From positions 2,540,001 through 2,604,000 of the forward strand of contig NW_024466307.1 in NCBI RefSeq assembly GCF_017591425.1: DNA of 64,000 bases. The letters run 5' to 3'. The notes under the pieces are model-generated. The model saw only the letters and a list, made by a program, of their open reading frames with translations, was not told the origin of the DNA and searched no databases. The stretch is from Ochotona curzoniae. Taxonomy: Eukaryota > Chordata > Mammalia > Lagomorpha > Ochotonidae. Position numbers and translations under genes: made by a program. Shown here in pieces: positions 24,894 to 36,544 of this stretch; the stretch's first letter is position 1; each line of letters starts with the position of its first letter.

Positions 24894-25172
24894 AAAAATT
24901 TTTTTTTCATTGAAAAGGCAGATCTACAGAGAGGAGAGACAGATCCTCCATCCGCTGGTTCACTCCCAAGTAGCCGCAATGGCCAGAGCTGAGCTGCTCT
25001 GAAGCCAGGAGCCTCCCCAGGGTCTCCGGCGCAGGTGCAGGTCCTAAATCCTGGGCCATCCTTGACTGCTTTCCCAGGCCACAAGCAGGAGCTGGATGGG
25101 AAGTGCAGCAGTCAGGACATGAACTGGAGCCCACATGGAATGCTGGCACACACGGGTGAGGACTTGGCCTCT
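24894..25172 (-). mobile_element. Pika-type C-repeat SINE, minus strand
   Basis: T-rich tail, 'ggcagatctacagagaggag', 'gatcctccatccgctggttc' and 'ccacaagcaggagctggatgg' identify it. The head is short of full length. It abuts the mariner-type fragment, so it probably inserted into its A/T-rich end. Confidence 0.88.
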
Positions 25173-26512
25173 CTGTGAGCTTTATACCTTCTTTAGCACA
25201 TAACCATCTATGGATTTTTAAAAAAATCTCTAAGAAAACAGTTGCCTGCCAAAAGATAAACTGCATCGCTAAAAGTTTAGGCAAAACCACCACCTACCGG
25301 CGAAGCACAGGCTAGAACGCCCTGGGTACTGCCAGCAACTACAGCACACCCTCCGCCCGCCCCCGCGGAGCTGCTTTCCCTGGTTCCGAACAGCCACGGT
25401 CCTAAGGCAGACTCTGCCTTCCTCTGCTACTGCAATGCCTTCTTTTAAGTACAGACAGGCAACTAACTCACAACTCTATGACATCAAATGCTTTTGAGGA
25501 CCTAAAATGTAATTTTAGAAAATGTTTAATATGGCATGATCTAATGCTTTATTCATGGTCTAGAAAGGTACTAATGCCGTCAGTTTAAGAATTGATCAAA
25601 AGCATAAACAATCTTACAAAAATGGAACAGCTTATTATATGTATCGCCTCTCCATTAACCCAATTCTTGTTACACGGCGTCTGTATTTTGCCGTTCTGTT
25701 TTACTTACAAGTTGCCCTTTGTTGGCTAAACGCGTTAACGTTCTTGAAGTCACGTGCTCCCAGTGCTATTCAGACTAGTTTGAAAACCTGTGCAGAATAT
25801 TGTGATTTTACTTCTTTCATTTGAAAAGAACATTCACATGTTTTCATTTGTATAATTCCATCAGATGCTTCACGACGTTTTTGTGGGGAAGTAATTGACG
25901 CATAAATTACACATCAAATGAGTTTCGGCAAAGTTACTTTACAATTCAGATGCTTTAATTGGTTTCGTTTCTTTTCCGTTTTTCCTGAACATCTCCATCA
26001 GATATTGCTGACACCTCAGTGTGTAAAACACTCCCGAGTCACACATTTCAACTCTAGCTAGCACTGCACTGACTTGGCTCACAGAATGCCATGCTTGCAC
26101 AGCGCACGCACGTAGTGCATCTCCTGGCCACCTGAGACAGCACCATCAGCACAAGAGAGAAATGACTGGCCAAGAACTGGAGAGCAACAACCCAGCCCGG
26201 TTTCTGGTGTCATTCCCGCAAGGGCACCAGGACCCAGCACACCCCTGGGGCTAGTGCATCCAGCAGAGTCCACTGGTGTGGGCTGAATGTCCACAGTGGG
26301 CCTGACACGCAGGCCTTCAGGGGTGGGGTGAGGCTGCCCCTTAAGCTGGATTTAAGTGGGTGGGAATGGGCCCACGTCTAAGAAACTACTACATTATTAC
26401 TATGTGGTCTAGTAAACTGTAAAAATGGAACATTCCTCAACAACTTCAATCATGTGTTTAGGTGGATGGAATGAACCAGGAGACAGGAGCTCTTGAACAG
26501 TAAATATAAGTG

Positions 26513-26797
26513 TGGTGGCCACGTGGCGTAGCGTGCTCAGCTCCGGCTTGGGAAGGCTTGGGTTGGAGTCTTGCCTCGCTCCCGACGCAGTGCAGAAGAT
26601 GAACCAAGTGCTTGGGCCCCTGGCACCCAAGTGGGACACCCCGCTGAAGCGCCTGGCTCCTGGCTCATCCTGGCCCAGCCCTGGTGGTTGTGGTCTCCCC
26701 AGGGAAGTGAACCAGCAGATGGTTCTGTCCTTCTCTTTAAGTGCCACTTTACCCTTCGAAAAAATAAATCAGTAAATCTTTCCCTAAAAAAAAGTTA
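26513..26797 (+). mobile_element. C-repeat SINE, plus strand
   Basis: It has a gtggcgtagcgtgctcag head, 'gtgggacaccccgctgaag', 'ctcctggctcatcctggccc', 'gggaagtgaaccagcagatgg' and an A-rich tail with aaataaatcagtaaatc. It is moderately diverged. Confidence 0.8.
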
Positions 26798-28442
26798 AGT
26801 CTGAGCATGAAAAATAAATATTTGGGGTTTGTCATATAGGTTATGCTATCAGCTGACTCCGCTAAAAAGCAATGAAAACGTACTTTTTAGAAGCAACCTT
26901 AACTTCTCGGAAAGAAGGCAGAGCTCTGCCCGTCGGCTCTGTTCCTGCACTCCCTAGGCTTGTTCCAGGTGAGGGGGTAGCAGACGGGCGCTGCCCCTCG
27001 CCTCAACGACAGGCACCGACATGTCCTTCCCTCCTCGTGGGAGACCTGGGTGAGTGAGGGGAGCTTCTGCTGACCCAGCAGCTGTCCTTCCAAACTCGCA
27101 CCGGGCAGTAAACACATTCCAAAGACATTGGCTCATGGCCTTGGTCTTGGGAGTAACTGCCTGATTCTACAGGAATCCTTGCCATGAAATAAAACTCACA
27201 ATTTCAGGATCCTTCCCTGCAGAAACAAAGGCCACACTGACAGCTAGCTGCTCAACCTGCATCGACCCACGCGAGGCTGTCTGCCTCCAGTGCCGGTGCC
27301 ACCCCGCGATGCGAGACACGATTTGGAATTCTGAAGCGCGTGTTAAACAGCTACGTGGCACAAGGATTCCGAGAAGCTCAAGTGAGCACGTCTGCTCACA
27401 CGCAAGGTGGTCGTGAACTCAAAGGCCACTAAGGAAGTGAGACAATGGCAGGGGCGTCTCACGTGCAGGTGTGGCATCATGTTTCCACGAGGCCAGGTGT
27501 AACCGAGGGGGCTTGCACGTGCACGCCACCCTGCATACACCTTGGCCTTGGGAATCTCTTGGAGCCCAGCCCACATAGCAGGTGGTCTGTCCTCCGAGGT
27601 GCCCGGCACACTGCACGGCCCAGCCTTCCTCCTGCTTTGTGGGTTGCTCCTTCTTGCTCCTCCCCGCAGGTTCCTTGTCACCTTGCAAGTCCTCCACATT
27701 CCAGGACCCTGCGGCCCACCACACTGCAGCTTTTCCAACAATCCACCCGTGTGTGCCTTCCCAAGCTGTCTTCAGCCTCAGCAGCGGCCAGACGAAGACA
27801 GACTCTGACCGTCTTGCTCCCTACTCTGTGACCACAATCTTCAGCTCACAGGCCCCTACAGTCGCTCCATCTTCACCCAAACCAGACAGGGCTTCCAGAA
27901 GGTGTGTTTACAACGCCTGCTTCTGGGACCCACGAGGTTCTCGGCCTAGTGCCGCTGTTTGACCAAAGCCCGGGGGCTGGAACAGCATGCACGTGGCCCG
28001 CAACGCCTACAGCATTTCTCATCTCGGGGCTCTGGGGAGAGGCAAGCGCTGCTGGCTTCCAGGCGGGCCTCAGCAGGCGCAGCAGGCAGGCCCAGCACAC
28101 TGCGGCCGCATCCCTCATTCCCGTGCGAGGCTGCCCACGTCGGTTCCCGTACCTAAGTACAGTAAATAAACTGTATCATCAGCAGCAAATTTGAGATTTA
28201 TTTTCTATCAATTTGTTCTTTAAATCAAGGGGCTTTGATCATCAAAACTGTAGCATCTTTCGGAGAATTTTCACTACCAAGATATTTTCTAAAGGTTAAA
28301 AAAAAAAAATTCTGTAATTTCAGATCCGTAGCAGCAGCTGAGCTCTGGAATTGCACGTGTGGCCTTATGGTTTCATCCTCAACGTCTCAACACCTTCCCT
28401 GGTGGAAGCAGTGTGAAAGTGTGAGGAAAACCAAACACTTAA

Positions 28443-28446
<4 letters not shown>

Positions 28447-28515
<69 letters not shown>
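28447..28515. repeat. Compound (CT)n(CA)n microsatellite
   Basis: About 20 CT units continue directly into about 14 CA units. The arrangement matches the locus at 15327-15387 without any shared flank, which suggests convergent growth. Confidence 0.93.
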
Positions 28516-28517
<2 letters not shown>

Positions 28518-29703
28518 CGAGCTTTCCATAGCACACTGCTTCATTCCATTCCTCCTGGGAACCCCAAGGAAGGTCCGGCCAGCAGCACCGGCCACCACCC
28601 CGGCTCCCGGCGCTGTCCTCGCTGCTGTGGGCTCCTGGCTGTCGGCACTGCAGCTTCACCAGGAGCTTGATTCGGTTACTCAAGGTGAGCAGTTTTAATT
28701 GGCTCTAAGAGTGGCAGCAGAGGAGCTATTTCCGCAACCGTGGGATGGCATTAGCAGAGCCCGCAGCTGCCAGGAGCCCTGACTGTTTTAAAGTTGCTTT
28801 TATCTGCATGTCAGAGAGTGACTCGCCGGACAACATGGAGGGCCCCTGCCCTCCCGCAGGCTCAGAGCTGCCTTCGGAAGGAAACACGACACTTGCTATT
28901 TCTCGAGCTTTGAGAAACAAACAACCTTGCCCAGCTATCCCCGCTCCCAAATCCTGGAAAAGATGATTTTGAGAAATACTAAGAGCTTCAATTTCTAATC
29001 TCTCCATAAGGATGTTAGATGTGACAGCCCCGTGGGTTAATCTCAGCAGCTCTACTCGTCTGGGGGGAGGCCAAGCCTGAGCAGTGACCCTGGGTCTGTC
29101 ACCCGAGGTCTTAGGGTGCTACCTGCAGCTTCCAGGGAAAGACCAAGGGCTCCTCCTGGCCCAGAGAACTTGGCACAGTCCCAAGGGGTGGGAGGTGAAC
29201 CCAGCACTGAGACATGTCCACTCCAGAGCACCTGTGGTGGGGCGGCTGCGATGACATGGTGGGCTCGGGCAGTCTACATGGGAACTGTGGAGTGGATGAA
29301 TGCTAAGGTGCTAACAGTCTGAAGACATCATTCCAGAGATAAATGTCAACCTCCCAGAGACATGTAAAGGGGGTCTCATCAAAGCAGCATTTGCTTTTCA
29401 GAGTCAACTTCTAGATGAAATCATTACTTATTTTTTATTCGTTGAGTCCTTTTTAAGGGAGCAAGACCCCTGTGTTATTTGAGCTTTTTCTGTGTGTGTC
29501 CTGTTGGCTTTCTGGATGTCGCTGGTGCTGAGCCCTTTTCTGGAGGGCAGCACAGCAGTGAAGAGGAGAGAAATGCCTCATTGTTTTTCCTCTGCTTGCT
29601 GTGTTACTGCCATGTCAAAGCATTAGGTCAGCTGGCTACAGAGCAGGCTTGCTAAAAATAGAAGCCTGGAAAACAGGCCCGGGCCGGTGGCCTTACCTGC
29701 AAG

Positions 29704-29722
29704 CCGCCACTAGATGGCAGAG
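29704..29722 (+). promoter_or_regulatory. Strong CTCF-like motif, forward
   Basis: The 19-mer ccgccactagatggcagag contains CCACTAGATGGCAG, which fits the degenerate core CCASYAGRKGGCRS at every position. It lies in unique intronic sequence, not in a recognised SINE. Motif quality is the best of the three in the window. Binding is inferred only. Confidence 0.6.
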
Positions 29723-30052
29723 CAGGGCCTGCTAACAAAATATCACTTGGAAATCTGTTCCATGTCTTCTTCCTGCCGTCCCACAGTTCGGAAATCTAAA
29801 ACACCATGGCCACCCTGGTCTGAAACTAAATTGTCTGGTAGACTTTGTCTCCAATATGCAAGCTTAATCTTATACATGTAAGTGTCATAAAATTTATCCC
29901 ATCATCGATAAGTTGTGAGTTCACGACAGTTTCAGTTAGGGAAATGAAAGATTTGGTGACTGGAGTTAAGAGCCTCAACACAAAAATCCTAACAAAAACA
30001 CATGACGCCAATGCCCAGAAGGCTAGGCAGAGTTCAAGAATTAGTACATACA

Positions 30053-30376
30053 GGGCCTGGCGTGGTGGCGCAGTGGTTAAGGTCCTCGCCTTGCATGCCT
30101 GGGATCCCATATGGGCGCCAGTTCTAATCCCGGCTACCCCATTTCTCATCCAGCTCCCTGCTGTGGCCTGGGAAAGCAGTCGAGGACGGCCCAAAGCTTT
30201 GGGACACTGTACCCGTGTGGGGGGCCTGGAAGAGGCTCCTGGCTTCGGACTAGCATTGGCCGTTGTGCTCACTTGGGGAGTGAATCATTGGACGGAAGAT
30301 CTTCCTCTCTGTCTCTCCTCTCTGTATATCCGCCTTTCCAATGAAAAAATAATAAAAATAAATCTTAAAAAAAAAA
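30053..30376 (+). mobile_element. Young full-length pika-type C-repeat SINE with perfect target site duplication
   Basis: A 17-bp direct repeat, aagaattagtacataca, lies at 30036-30052 and 30377-30393 and defines both ends. The element starts gggcctggcgtggtggcgca. It has an A-box-like tggcgcagtggtt (30066-30078), a B-box-like agttctaatcc (30120-30130), a CT-rich 3' part and an A-rich tail. The perfect duplication and intact boxes mark a recent insertion. Confidence 0.96.
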
Positions 30377-30762
30377 AAGAATTAGTACATACAAGTATCT
30401 CCCATATTAGGTACAGACTCCGATGGGTACATTGATACTTAGTAAAAGATTTCTTAGAGTTTTTATTTCAAAAACATTAATTTGTAGAGTAATAAGCATG
30501 ATATAGTTTACTTCAAAAAAATGTCGTGTGGTAGGAGGAAAAGCAAAGCATCTTCACACCTCCAGAATATTTTTGGCCAAACAGGAAGCCCCCACTGCTC
30601 CCACGTGCTACGAGAAGCAGCCATGGGGCAGGGGGCACTTCTCACCACTCAGCCACAGACAGACCTGGACAGGGAGCGGGCGCTGCTCAAGTCTAAGAAA
30701 GCCTAATGCTCTCCGGGCTACCCGCCTCTTTCCACTCGCAGGGACTGAAGCCTCCAGTAACT

Positions 30763-31312
30763 ACCAACACCATCACCACGCCACGGCAACACCAACAGCC
30801 TCACCACGCCTCGGCAACACCAACAGCCTCACCACGCCACATCACACCACGGCACTGTAACACCTACACCCTCACCTCGCCACACCATGGCACTGTAACA
30901 CCAACACCCTCACCATACCATGGCAACACCAACAGCCTCACCACGCCTCGGCAACACCAACAGCCTCACCACGCCACGGCAACACCAACAGCCTCACCAT
31001 GCCACGGCAACACCAACACCATCACCACACCTCGGCAACACCAACAGCCTCACCACGCCACGGCAACACCAACACCATCACCACGCCTCGGCAACACCAA
31101 CAGCCTCACCACGCCACGGCAACACCAACAGCCTCACCACGCCACGGCAACACCAACAGCCTCACCACGCCACGGCAACACCAACAGCCTCACCACGCCA
31201 CGGCAACACCAACAGCCTCACCACGCCACGGCAACACCACAGCACTGTAACACCAACACCCTCACCACATCACACCATGGCACTGTAACACCAACACCCT
31301 CACCACACCATG
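30763..31312. repeat. 28-bp minisatellite with a longer variant unit
   Basis: The core unit is close to CCACGGCAACACCAACAGCC plus TCACCACG, period 28. The middle, about 30910-31230, is the most regular part. The edges carry longer units with 'caccatggcactgtaacaccaacaccctc'-like content. The period is not a multiple of three, so all three plus frames cycle through the same peptides (HQQPHHA, TPTASPR, NTNSLTT). An open frame of 288 codons spans it and looks accidental. Confidence 0.93.
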
Positions 31313-33329
31313 GTACCATGTTTCATGCTATCAGAAGCGCCTGCCACCGGCCACTCTATGCCCACTTCCACTGTACTCCCTGTACCCACTGCAAGCTGCC
31401 AGATGCCTCAGCTTCAACAAGTGGCTCTCAGTCATTTGCCAGGGCCATGGCAGGGGTCATTTTTCCGAGGGTTCACAAATTTTCTCACACAAATCATTAT
31501 TTGAATGAAAGCCTCCAAGTAATTAAATATGGCTGTGTATCATATTTAAGTAGATTTCTTTTACTAAACTGATACTTGCTTTCGCATGTCCAGCTTAATT
31601 GATCCCCTATTCAGCTGCTGAGGCTCTCTCACTTCAATAAAACCTCAAAGTCTAAGCAGGACAATGTCACAGACGCTAAGCTGAAGTCTGCCTTTCACAG
31701 TAGACTGGCTACACATGGAAGGTGTTAACTATAATTATGTATTATAGAGTTCAAGTTAATTGCTACTTGAATACAATTGTTAGAAATTTATAAGCTCAGA
31801 GTTTTTTGGGCCCATTCTATGAGAAATATTGTTCCATCATGACGGAGAGGAGGGACGACAAGGAGCGTGTCCCTTTAGGGGTCATTCACTGTCCGATGTG
31901 CAGCACCATCTCAAGAGTGAGCTGTTCACAGCAACTTCCGCTCGGTGTTGAACACACGTCCTCGAATTCTTCTTGCATCTGATAGTCCCAATTCAGCCTT
32001 GTCTCCCTTCAACAGCATCAACACTCTCGGACTGCACCTGAAGGTCAGGGGCAGTGGGAGGCCGGAGGCAGTGCTGAGCTGGGTCCTCTGCTTGTCCGGG
32101 GGCTCCTCCACTGGGGCCAGAATCGGTCCCTGCTTTCTGGGGCAGCTCCAGCCAGCTCCTCCCGACTGGCCATCCACCTTCCCTTCCTCGCCCCGGACTA
32201 TCAGGGCCGAGCCTGGCCGTGGTGGGACAGCGTGTGACCTCTGACACAGTGCAGCATCTCCCCTCCCCAGGAGCGGATCATTCTTGGGGGCCGACATCTC
32301 TTATGAATTGGGTTAGCAACTAGTGTTCGGACTTGGGTTAGGACTGCTGTTTCTAGTACTCGGGCAGACAGCTCCTCTCCATCCACATGCCTTACAACAG
32401 GGCCAAAACGTACACCAGAGCTGAGTTCCCACACCAGCCACTACATCACTGAGGAAGACAATAATGGGTTCCTTTTTTCAAAGCTTGACAGTTTGTTTCA
32501 GCATTTTAGATACACACATATACAGAAACTGGATATACTTAGATGTTAAAAGGGGAAGGGTATGTGGGATGAGATAAAATAGTCTATGTAGATAAAGAGG
32601 AAATGGTAAAATGGAAACATATCCCAAACACACTCAGCCTCCTGTCCCTGTGCTCACGTGGGCAAAGACCCTCACCCATCCCCAGGCCCAAAGCAGCAAC
32701 GGCAGACCCGCGCCTGGTCCTTGCTGCTCCTTGTCGTCCGCTTTGAGCTGGGGGAATTCTGCAGGGCTGACTCAACGCTGTGAACTGGCTTGCTTTCTAG
32801 CCCTGCAGCTTTGAGCTTGAGTACGCTGGGGGGAATAACAGCCGAGCTGAGGAGACCCTGCAGCCAGGCTCTGTCCATCTTGGACCGTCAGTGACTCTTG
32901 TGGTCCTGGGGCATGTCCTGGGGTCTTCTCATTCTGCACTTCCCCCAGGGACCACTGAGAGTCAACACGATCTGAACATGACCTTGCAAAGTTTCTAAGT
33001 TCCTGCCTTCACTTGCCCGTCTGTGGGCCCATCAACGTGACAGACTTCTGTAAGGGCAGGCTGCACAGAAACTGAAGCCCAGCTCCAGTTTTGTGATCAC
33101 GAGTTCCCAAATGACAGACGCTCAGATCAGAGCCGCAGAGCAGGGTATCAGCCTCGAACAGCCCTGGTCACACTTCTCACATGCATTCCTCTTTCTGTAA
33201 TCCACACCCAAGGCCCCTGTCAGAGCGAGGGCATCATTATGGCTCCCCGGACCACTGCACCCACCTCGACAGTCTCCGCACTTCTAGACCCAATCCTCTG
33301 CAACCCTGGGGTTTTTTTTCCTCTAAAAT

Positions 33330-33990
33330 ACAAAGATGAACATGTCTTCCTTAAATTCCTTCAACATCAAGTTCAAACTCTCAGCTAACTTAACAAACTC
33401 AGTATTGACTCCCTCTCTTTAGGTAATCAAGCTTGCTTTCCCCTCTGGGTCTCTGTAAGTCACTTTTCCTCTTTCTAGAATGTTCCCCACCCGTCCTTGC
33501 TTCCTTTCTGCTCCAGATGACAGTTCGGATCCCACTGTCTGTTTCAGTGACTGCCTCTCCCAGGGCTGGCTTTGACTGCTGCCGTGGCACACAGTGTTGA
33601 GCCTCCATCTGTGGTGCTGGCATCCCACATGGGCACCGGTGTGAGACACAGCTACTCCACTTCTCTTCCAGCAACCTGCTAATGCATCTTGGAAAACAGC
33701 TGGCGACGACTCAGTGGAAGACCCAGAGGCAGCCCTGGCTCCAACCTGGCCCAGCTCTGGGTAGTGAACCAGAAGACAGACAATCTCCCTCCCTCTGCTG
33801 CTATGATTCTACTTTTCAGATAAGTAAATCTAAAACAAACAAACCAACCTGAAAATATATGGGTCCATCCATCTTGCCCTATCTTCCCGACCCACTTCCT
33901 CTTTAAAAAGTGCCCGCACAGAGTTTCTGCAAACTCTCAAGTAAGCGCTTCTGATTTACTCCCTCACTCTAGCCATCTTCGGCAAGCGAA
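33330..33990. mobile_element. Possible L2-type LINE 3' remnant interrupted by a SINE
   Basis: Sequence such as 'ttcctctttctagaatgttcc', 'cacccgtccttgcttccttt' and a later 'cccacttcctctttaaaaag' resembles the pyrimidine-rich 3' region of L2. The SINE at 33597-33840 splits it. The assignment is by resemblance only. Confidence 0.35.
33597..33840 (+). mobile_element. C-repeat SINE, plus strand, older
   Basis: It shows 'gtgctggcatcccacatggg', 'agctactccacttctcttcc', 'ccagctctgggtagtgaacc' and an 'ttcagataagtaaatctaaaac' tail. The extreme 5' head is unclear. Confidence 0.72.
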
Positions 33991-34082
33991 TTCAAGAGTG
34001 TCAGGAATCAGTAAAATGAGCTGCACACAAATCATAAACAATCATTAGCTATGAATAGTAAAAGGTCAATTTAATGGTGCAA

Positions 34083-34245
34083 GCCCAGCCTGCCTTGATT
34101 TCGATCCCAGCCCTATCACTTTCTGACTCTGGGCAAACGCACTCTTCCACCGCCTTGGCTGTCCACGTGCACAGCAAGGACAGTGGCGACACGTGTGCTG
34201 CCCCTAAGGTGCTTTGGCCGATGAGGCTTTAAACAGCAAAGGTGC
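34083..34245 (+). mobile_element. MIR SINE
   Basis: It reads 'gatttcgatcccagccctat', 'cactttctgactctgggcaa' and 'ccgccttggctgtccacg', which follows the MIR core (cgaatcccagctctgccact, gtgaccttgggcaa) in order. Confidence 0.7.
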
Positions 34246-35323
34246 TGCGAAGGGAGCAGTGACACGGTTAACCCTGACTGCTAGCTGTTTTCATGATCTT
34301 ACATGATGTGTTCCCAAGACAGGACATGAGCTCTGAGAAGACCTTCCCTGAATATTCTAAAATGCTTAACACCAATATAGGCTGGATGGGTAAATCAGCA
34401 TGGCCCAAAGATCCAATTAAGACTGTGTAATTCAACTGATGAACTCTGGACAATTTGCTTGTAATTTTGTTTTTCCATTTTCATATTTATTTGTAAGTGC
34501 ACAGATCTTCCCTGTCATAATAAGATGGGGTGCCTCCCAAATGACCATTAAGGATTTAAAAACATAAAGCTAAAATGACAAATTAATTACAAACACAACA
34601 CATGGCTGGTTAGCAATATAGCATTATTTTTGCAATGCCTTCCAATCTCCCATTCTTAACTTATACATTCTTAGTTTTCTACAAAGATGTTATAAAAATT
34701 AATTATGTATTCAAGATAAATTTTGTAGCTTATGCTGACTTGAGTTAGCAGTGTCAGATTTAAGATATGGATGGGACAAAATTAAAAACTGATGTATTGC
34801 AACTCTAAAATCATCACCTTGCTTAAATAAGCAGCCTTGCTCAAAGTTTAAAATACTAACAAATATAAATTTGAAAACCTGATCTTAATGTTACAGAGCA
34901 TTGATAAGGATTCTAGCTTCAGAGCCTCAGAGATGACTCTCAGAAGTGTTCTGCATTAAGCCTACAGCCCCTTCCTGCATTGCGAAGAGCCAGCCAAATC
35001 TTGATGACCTACAGTTTGCAGAAACGTGGACAGTTCAGATGGCTCAAATTCCATCTCCTTCCAGAACTTTTGCCACAGTTAATGGGCTGATTTGCATTTC
35101 CATTCCCTCTCTTTGTTGCCTGAGTGGGGAAGTGGTGAGATGGACTCATTAATTAGTTCACAGTGGCGCAAACCCAGGCCGGAAGGGCACCACCGGGGCG
35201 TCATCAGGAGCTGGCTGCAGCCACACAGTTCCCTTCCGGTGGACACAGCCGCCCTCCCCGCCCTCACACACAGTCACACCAGCGCTCCCGGCCTTCGCAA
35301 TCCTAGTTGGTTGCTCTGAGTAC

Positions 35324-35413
35324 CTGAAAGAACCCTGGCGGCACAGGACCTACGGGCATGCCATCTCCTGGGGGAATGTTTCCTAGTACTGGGCTGGGAG
35401 CTGCTGCAGCACT
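35324..35413 (-). CDS. SSBP2: SSBP2 coding exon (SAAAAPSP...PPGFFQ), first exon in the window in transcript order
   Basis: This 90-nt exon encodes 30 residues, starting [15 protein letters not shown] and ending VPPGFFQ. It opens the Pro/Gly-rich region just after the LisH/LUFS domain, at about residue 95 of the full protein. The acceptor is TTTGCAG and the donor is GTACTC. It starts and ends at phase 0 and is a multiple of three, so skipping it would keep the frame. The next exon in the transcript is 13.3 kb away, and the preceding one lies beyond 64000. Confidence 0.94.
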
Positions 35414-35644
35414 CTGCAAAGAATAGAGAAACAAAGCTGCGTCATTACAGAGAAGGTGCAAAACCCAAGAGCTTCGCTAACAGTCTGCCATGCCCGGGAG
35501 CCGGGATCACTGCTAACAGTCCCTGGGCAGTGCGCACGGCCACGCCCAGGAGCCAGTCCTCACCGCCTCCCCCACTCCAGGGGCAAACAGGATAACAACA
35601 GCTAGCTGGGTATATGGCTAATGAAGTTAGTTTTACTTGTTTAA

Positions 35645-35930
35645 GATTTTTTAAAAAATTATTTATTTGAAAGAGTTACAGAGAGAAAGACTTCCATCTG
35701 CAAGTTCTCCCTGAGATGGTGGCAAAGGCCGAAGCCAGGCCACAAGGAAGCCACGCGCTTCCTCTGGGTCTCTTGCGTGGGTGGCAGGGCCCGAGCACAT
35801 GGCACCTCCTGCTGCTCTCCCAGGCGCATTAGTGGGAAGCTGAGTCAGAAGGGGATAGCTGGGACTTGAACCTGGCGCCCGTATGGGGCACTAGAGTGAC
35901 GGGCAGCAGCTCTCCAAGCTGTGGTTTAAC
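35645..35930 (-). mobile_element. C-repeat SINE (older), minus strand
   Basis: T/A-rich tail, 'tatttgaaagagttacagag', 'cattagtgggaagctgagtc' and 'gggacttgaacctggcgcc' identify it. It lies only about 230 bp upstream (gene sense) of the 90-nt SSBP2 exon's acceptor. Confidence 0.82.
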
Positions 35931-36544
35931 AGGTTCCTTTATCCTTTGAGACTTCAGAGAACTTTAATAAGGTTGTACATTCAGTTAATATGTCAAACAC
36001 CAGCTGGAAGAAGAGAAGAAGCTGACCAAGCTTTGTAGTTAACCAATGCTTCGCTTTAAGCCCAGGTCCTCGGAAGCGGCAACGGCCGAAGCCGCAGGTA
36101 CGCGTTCCGGGGAAGCCCGGAGGCGGTGGGAACAGCAGCCGTGTGGAAGCAACTTGCCCTGGGTGATGCTTTTCTCTCCCATGAACAAGCACAGCTGATT
36201 TTCTGTCTCCTCGGAACAGTCACATTACTCACTGAGACTGGCAGTCAAAATGGAACTTCAGGGTGGCGGCAATGAAAAAGTGAATAGGAAATTAAAGAAG
36301 ACAAAGGAAAGAGATTTGGCAAGATCAGCTGCACACAGATTATGGGAAAAAAATTAGGATTGAAAGTATTGCACCTGTAAATTATTTCATGGAATCCTAG
36401 CACTTTAAAGACTTGAGTTAGACTCTCTGTAATCAAATCAAGATTACAGACTTAATACTTATATAGGCTGGTTATATATGAAACTGCTTTACACCCAAGG
36501 GTTTCATTCCTCAACCTGATTAGACATATCATAAATACCAAGAA

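Larger units (their letters stand above)
22021..35323 (-). other. SSBP2: SSBP2 intron of 13.3 kb
   Basis: Named contents are a mariner-type fragment (24764-24893), SINEs at 24894, 26513, 30053 and 33597, a compound microsatellite (28447-28515), a strong CTCF-like motif (29704-29722), the 28-bp minisatellite (30763-31312), possible L2 pieces (33330-33990) and a MIR (34083-34245). Positions 22021-24760, 25180-26510, 26800-28440, 28520-29700, 31320-33320 and 34250-35320 are unassigned. The segment 26900-28150 is GC-richer with several open frames but no recognised product. Confidence 0.8.
1032..35413 (-). other. SSBP2: SSBP2 gene, partial: eight internal coding exons and their introns
   Basis: SSBP2 is a nuclear cofactor. 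In the known family it binds LDB1 through its N-terminal LisH/LUFS region, stabilises LDB1-LIM-homeodomain/LMO complexes, and carries a long proline/glycine-rich region with activating function. Only part of that Pro/Gly/Met-rich middle region is encoded here. Eight exons of 90, 60, 67, 71, 68, 49, 36 and 55 nt (transcript order) join in frame to 496 nt, about 165 residues, with no stop codon. Diagnostic strings include [30 protein letters not shown] and [12 protein letters not shown] recall SSBP3 as having NPPRGMGPMGPGPQ and NPNSANS at these places, so SSBP2 is preferred. The LisH exons and the C-terminal exons are not in the window. Gene identity is from remembered protein sequence, not a search. 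Confidence 0.93.

Noticed and set aside
30053..30130. tRNA gene
   Set aside because: A- and B-box-like sequences are present, but as the head of a tRNA-derived SINE. The segment does not form a complete tRNA cloverleaf by eye.
30706..31572. Open frame of 288 codons, rich in His/Gln/Thr/Pro
   Set aside because: It is produced by the 28-bp minisatellite. The same peptides recur in all three plus frames, which real coding sequence would not do.
1032..35413. Assignment to SSBP3 or SSBP4
   Set aside because: The residues [23 protein letters not shown] and IPYSSASPGNY fit SSBP2 as I remember it, and differ from my memory of the paralogues.
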